NCBI GenBank assembly: GCA_003254905.1
Contig: QANU01084201.1
Location: 22,807 to 86,806 of the forward strand
From: Nissolia schottii
Lineage: Eukaryota; Streptophyta; Magnoliopsida; Fabales; Fabaceae
Reading direction: 5' to 3'
Length of the DNA: 64,000 bases
This document shows positions 59,587 through 64,000 of this stretch, one piece after another. The notes under the pieces are model-generated. The model saw only the letters and a program-made list of their open reading frames with translations, was not told the origin of the DNA and ran no database searches. The position numbers were made by a program, and so were the translations under genes. How positions within the stretch are numbered: position 1 is the first letter of the stretch; each line of letters starts with the position of its first letter.

Positions 59587-60750
59587 TCAATGTTCAAAAG
59601 TGAAGGGCAAGAACAAACCGAGCGCTAGGGAGGACTTGAGGTACTTAACAACCCGAGCAGCATCCTGCATATGAACAGAGGTTGGAGAAGCCATATATTG
59701 AGCCAATTGATTGACAACAAATGCAATATTAGGCCGTGTGGTGGTGAGATAGATGAGCCTTCCAATTAGCCTTTTGTAGGATGCAGAATTAGGCAGGGTA
59801 TCTCCTATATCTTTGGCAAGCTTGTGAGAGGAATACATTGGAGTATTCACAGCCTTGCAGCCTAATAAAGCTGCATTAGAGATAATCTTAAGACAATATT
59901 TCCTTTGGGAAATGGCTATCCCTTTAGAGCTACGAGCTATTTCAAGCCCAAGGAAAAATTTGAGCTCTCCAAGGTCCTTGATTTTGAACATTCCATCAAG
60001 GTAACCTTTCATGTTAGAGATTTAAGTCATGTCATTACCTGCAAGTATGATGTCATCCACATACACTAGCAAAGCAGTGAAGGAATTGTCACCAGATTTG
60101 GTAAAAAGAGAACTGTCTAATTGGGATTGAGTGTAGCCACAAGATAACAAGGCAATTGAAAGCTTGGAGAACCATTGTCTACTAGATTGTTTCAAGCCAT
60201 AGAAGGATTTGAGTAGCCTGCAGACTTGGTTAGGCTTATTGCTGTGAAATCCTTGAGGAAGCTTCATGCAAGTCCCCATGTAGAAATGCATTGTTGACAT
60301 CTAATTGATGCAAAAACCAACCATTAATGGATGCAAGGGACAACAAAAGTCTCATTGTTGTCATCTTAGCCACAAGACTGAAAGTGTCTAGATAATCAAT
60401 GCCATGTGTTTGTATGTATCATTTGGCTACTAACCTTGCCTTGTACCTCTCAATATTGCCATCTGCCTTTTAATCTTGTAGACTCATTTGCACCCTATCG
60501 GAACTTTTCCCTCAGGTAATTCCACTAACTCCCAAGTGCAGTTCTACTGTAATGCTGCTATTTCAACAGCCATGGCTTCCTTCCAGCAGGCATGCTTAAT
60601 TGCTTGAGAATAGCTTGTAGGCTCAATGATAGTGAAGAGATTGACAGTGTAATGCTTATGAGAAGGGCCTAGCAAATCATAGGAATGACAGATTAGATAG
60701 GATGAGCAGATGCTATAAGAGAGTTGGAGTTGCCTGTCAACAAATTGCAA
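59587..60750 (-). pseudogene. Copia reverse transcriptase domain
   Basis: Minus strand. The N-terminal part (60750-60544) encodes EPTSYSQAIKHACWKEAMAV. The core (60300-60022) encodes VCRLLKSFYGLKQSSRQWFS and ALLVYVDDIILAGNDMT, with the catalytic YVDD intact. A TAA at 60022-60024 replaces the usual Glu, and the frame resumes with MKGYLDGMFKIKDLGELKFF..LGLEIARS (60012-59587). The region 60300-60540 has lost frame, with part of the FLHG..L.EEVYM motif missing. It would copy element RNA to DNA; inactive. Confidence 0.92.
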
Positions 60751-60909
60751 TGATAATCCTTCAAATAAATGGGAGCATTTTTAGGCCTTGTTGATTTTCT
60801 AACTGGCAAATTAACTCCTTGAACCTATGAATTATCTGTAGCCACTGCAAGAACAGCTGCAGGTAGAGTTGGATGTGCAGGCATAACTAAGGTATCTACA
60901 TCTAAAGTT

Positions 60910-61700
60910 TTAGCAATTGTAGGTAAAATGCAAGACGAGTAAGTATTGAGGATAATGATATGGATGGTAGGGGAATATATCTCCAAAAAATACCACATTT
61001 CTGTTGAGAAAAATTTCTCTACAAGGAAGATCATACAGGAGAAATTCCTTTATGCCAAACTTATAACCCAAGAAAATGCATTTCCTTGCTCTCCTATCCA
61101 ATTTTGTTCTGTGCTTGTGCAAGGTTGTTGTATAGGCCAAGCAACCAAAAACCTTGAGAAAGGAAAAGTCAGGCTCCTTAGCAAACAGAAAGGTATGTAA
61201 GGTGGAATTGTTGAGAGATTTGGTAGGCATCCTATTAATTAAAAAGGTTGCATGAGCAACAGCAAAAGACTAAAAGCAATAAGGCAGATTGGCCCGAAAC
61301 AAGGGTGATCTTGTGACACTTAAGAGATGTTGGTGCTTGCACTCAATAATAAAGTTTTGCTGTGGTGTCTCAGTGCAGCTAGTGTGATGAATGATGCCCT
61401 TTGAGGCATAGAAATCTCTACGTAAAAAAATTCAGGTCCATTATAAGACCTAACCTTCTTAACCTTGGTGTTGAATTGAGTTTCTGCAGTGTCAATGAAT
61501 TGTTTAAGTGATGAGGAAGCCTCAATCTTGGACTTGAGAAAATATGTCCAAGTGTGCCTGCTATAATCATCAACAATCGTGAGAAAGTACTTGTGGCCTT
61601 GAATTGAAGGAGCAGAAACAGGTCCCCATATGTCTACATGTACCGACTCAAAAAGAGCAGCAGAAACAAAATTGCTAGTAGGACAAGGCAAAAATTTTTA
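60910..61700 (-). pseudogene. Copia integrase core domain
   Basis: Minus strand, 61691-61320 then 61230-60910. It shows ESVHVDIWGPVSAPSIQGHK and YFLTIVDDYSRHTWTYFLKS, the usual start of the DDE core, then VKKVRSYNGPEFF, where the family has RSDNGxEF: the second catalytic Asp is Tyr. The C-terminal part FLKVFGCLAYTTTLHKHRTK..LDRRARKCIFLGY is recognisable in a separate open segment. Integrase inserts the element DNA; the substitution alone should abolish this. Confidence 0.88.
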
Positions 61701-61997
61701 CTTTGCATAACGGAAAATATCACAAGGAAAAGAAACACCAGAGGTATTAATGAGAGAATTGCTATTATGTATTAGTTGCAAAATTTTAGATGGTACATGA
61801 CCAAGTCTATAAAGCAAAAGATGAAATTTTGCTGCAGAAACAGTATTAACAACAACATTATTAACAATATTAGAAAAATGCTTTAATGAATTACAAAGGG
61901 TGGGAGTCTCTAAAAAATAAAGCCCTTGATTAGCTTTAGCAACTCCAATCTTCTTCAAGCTGTGATTGTCTTGTATGATGCATTGATCATGGAACAT
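61698..61997 (-). pseudogene. Copia GAG_pre-integrase domain
   Basis: Minus strand; AAKFHLLLYRLGHVPSKILQ..LIHNS and FPCDIFRYAK correspond to the HHCC zinc-binding linker before integrase (LWH.RLGH.S...L; C.IC..AKQ). The first His is Tyr and a Cys is Phe, so zinc binding is lost. Confidence 0.85.
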
Positions 61998-62289
61998 AGT
62001 GAGATGACATTCCAGATTATGTCAAAGCTTGGAAACAACAATAAGGTTGAAACTGAAATTAGGCAGGTAGAGAACATTTGTCAAGTAGAAATTGCCATTG
62101 AAAATGATAGTTCCTGCATGATGTGCTGTAATTACTTGACTATTAGGGAGAGAAATAGGAATTGGTGGATCAATTGTCCTATAAGACTGAAAATAACTGT
62201 TAGAACAACATATATGATCAGTTGCTCCTGAATCAAGTATTCAAAGGCATGTACCTGAATTACCTTGCAGTAATTTGGAAGAGGCATTA

Positions 62290-63024
62290 TTGGCCTGTGC
62301 AAAGTGAATTTGTTGTGCTCCTATGGCTTTCCGAGGTTGTTGGATCAAAGCAAGAAGGCTTTGATATTGTTCTTCTATGAAGCTAAAAGAGGAGGATTGT
62401 GCCTGAGACTGCAGAGTAGGTTGATCATGAGGAATAGCAGCATTAATAGCCTCCTTGGGCTTGTAGCCAGGAGGATACCCATACTTTTTGTGGCATTTAT
62501 CAATAGAGTGCCCAAAGTAACCACAGAAGGTACACTTCTTAAAGTTCCTCTTTGATTTGCCCTACTCCTTGGATGATTTCTGTGTGTCTATTGCAGCAAA
62601 ACCAGAGTTCTGATCTGTGGGAGCAAAATTCATCATTGCTTTGGAACTAGACTCATAGTTCAGTTGCCTCTTATGTTGCAAGACAAGAGAGAATATTTGA
62701 TTAAGAGCGGGCAAAAGACCCATTAGCAGGACCTGAGATCTCATTGTGTGGTAGGATTCATTCAATCCCTTAAGAAATTTGATAGCTCTATCAACTTCAC
62801 GTTGCTTCTTTATTTCATCAAAAGCACCACAGGTGCAAGGAGCATCACATTTACAAGATGGAAGGGGATGAAATACATCTAATTCATCCTATAGAATCTT
62901 ATGATCAGTAAAGAACTGTGTAGCAGAGAGATCACCTTGCCACATTGCAGATAATTCCTCTTGAAGATCAGCAATTTGAAGCAAGTCACCTTGTGAAAAC
63001 CGTTCTGGAGCTCACACCATACCT
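62290..63024 (-). pseudogene. Copia gag with zinc knuckle, 5'-truncated
   Basis: Minus strand. The segment near 62990-62560 encodes CKCDAPCTCG, VDRAIKFLKGLNESYHTMRS and QVLLMGLLPALNQIFSLVLQ, the copia gag pattern (..FL.GLN..Y...R.Q.L...PLP....YS...). At about 62550-62460 a CCHC knuckle KCTFCGYFGHSIDKCHKKYG follows, then YPPGYKPK. A TAG-type stop lies at 62890. The N-terminal half of gag would continue past 63027 but is replaced by the CACTA element. Confidence 0.85.
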
Positions 63025-63027
63025 CGT

Positions 63028-64000
63028 CACTACAAGAAAATAGCTCATTACCGTCGACATTATCGTCGGTTTTACCGTCGGATTTTTATGCTACCATCGG
63101 CATTACCGTCGGAAGCGAACACACGGAAAAGTGGTCGATGGTAATCATTTTACCGTCGGAAAATGAAACTGACGGTAATTACCGTCGGTATAAACTGACG
63201 TAAACCGGTTCACATTTGAGTACATTTGAACCGGTTTACCGTCAGTTCTAGGCGACGGTAATATAATAATATTTTATTCGTGTTCATTACCGTGGGATAT
63301 ATCCGACGGTAATAATTAAATATTTTTAAAAAATAAAATTGTTTATAATTTTGTATTATTTGTTTTAATAAATGACTGTAATCATATCAATTAAAAATTT
63401 CATTTAGTTTTTGTAATTTATAAATATATTAAAATTTATATTTAATAATTAATTAAATATTTATATTTTATGTGGTGGACAACATATATTCCGTTTTTGG
63501 TATAATTTAAAGATGGACGGTGCACATGTGAAAAATATAGTTTCTTAGGTAAAAGACAAATAAGTAATAGGGGACAGATATCTCACTAGTGGCTCAAATT
63601 CGAGCTTATGCAACAATAGTTTCTCAAATAAACCTACACACTCATCCTATATTGTAACACTCTAGCTAGCTAGCTTACGCTTAAGTCATAAACGATGCTT
63701 CACTAGGTTGTTATCTACTTGGTTGAAATGCTTATAATCCTTTGCCCTTTCAGCCCAGCACATGCAATATTAATACAAATAACATTTTAACCTGTTATGC
63801 TTACATACCCGAATTAGCTAGGTGAATGTTTCACATGCGCACAATTCCAGCGAGATAATTTATACTCAAGTTATCTTCATCAATTTCTCCTTCGAATCAA
63901 CCATACACACACATCACCAACACAAACCTATTGTTGCCGCGATTATAAAATTAAAACACTCTAAAGGGTGCTAAGGTCCAGATTACATTCTATCCGAACA
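63028..64000. mobile_element. CACTA (En/Spm) transposon, left end; continues beyond the window
   Basis: CACTACAAGAAAA at 63028-63040 is the classic CACTA terminal inverted repeat. Within the next 280 bp, TTACCGTCGG-like motifs occur about ten times in both orientations (for example 63059, 63107, 63151, 63180; inverted GACGGTAAT at 63172, 63254 and 63304), as expected for subterminal transposase-binding repeats. A palindrome of GTAAACCGGTTC and GAACCGGTTTAC lies at about 63202-63241. The 3-bp flank CGT (63025-63027) would be the target duplication. The opposite terminus is not in the window. Confidence 0.87.
63653..64000 (-). mobile_element. Third LTR-family copy (partial), inside or beyond the CACTA element
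   Basis: TGTAACACTCTAGCTAGCTA followed by GCTTACGCTTAAGTCATAAA and CACTAGGTTGTTATCTACTT is the reverse complement, in order, of the end of the 29096-31938 element. It appears to be another insertion of that family, cut by the window edge. Confidence 0.6.

Larger units (their letters stand above)
58839..63027 (-). mobile_element. Copia retrotransposon, decayed; 5' end cut by a CACTA element
   Basis: Minus strand, domain order gag - zinc knuckle - GAG_pre-integrase - integrase - reverse transcriptase - RNase H - polypurine tract - LTR, the Ty1/copia order. The right-hand (3') LTR occupies about 58839-59029; the polypurine tract is the G6 run at 59030-59036 (C's on plus strand). Stops and frameshifts occur in every domain. 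The 5' gag end, primer site and other LTR are missing because a CACTA transposon begins at 63028. Confidence 0.92.

Overview
This is a 64 kb piece of a plant nuclear genome: AT-rich, with intron-split genes using GT/AG sites and dense nested transposon debris. The protein families (tau glutathione transferase, expansin, PH-RCC1-FYVE-BRX protein, REVEILLE-type MYB tail) point to a dicot. Three copies of a palindromic repeat ending in GGGTTAAATA..TTTTT suggest a legume, but that is inference from a repeat type I know to be common there. The species cannot be named from the sequence.

Layout. 0-0.2 kb: 3' end of a REVEILLE/CCA1-like MYB gene. 2.65-3.17 kb (-): F-box gene interrupted by a stop. 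4.99-5.64 kb (-): intron-containing remnant of a replication protein A large-subunit-like gene. 6.97-8.63 kb (+): divergent alpha-expansin with a very GC-rich first exon. 9.94-11.18 kb (+): intact tau-class glutathione S-transferase. 12-50 kb: accessory DNA without a convincing intact host gene. It holds MITEs, a small LTR element carrying an antisense guanylate-kinase fragment (18.7-20.6), a copia 5' end (22.0-22.7), a decayed LINE (22.9-25.0), a second LINE with a 14-bp target duplication that was later split by LTR material (26.98-33.57), a 2.84-kb solo-LTR-like unit with 5-bp target duplication (29.1-31.9), several tandem arrays, and a retroelement RNase H remnant split by a hAT-type MITE (41.06-42.3). 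51.24-57.35 kb (+): an apparently intact nine-exon PH-RCC1-FYVE-BRX (PRAF) gene. 58.25-64 kb: a decayed copia element (-) inserted into an LTR and itself cut by a CACTA transposon that runs off the window.

The host genes look like independent single loci and form no pathway. The novelty is in the nesting. The points I would follow first are the gene-bearing TRIM-like element inside a MITE, a perfect 77-bp copy of the PRAF intron 2/exon 3 junction placed upstream of the PRAF start codon, and the sharp GC split between the two expansin exons. I found no CRISPR array, operon, rRNA or confident tRNA, and no clear new enzymatic system. All boundaries come from reading by eye; identities beyond clear motifs need database searches.
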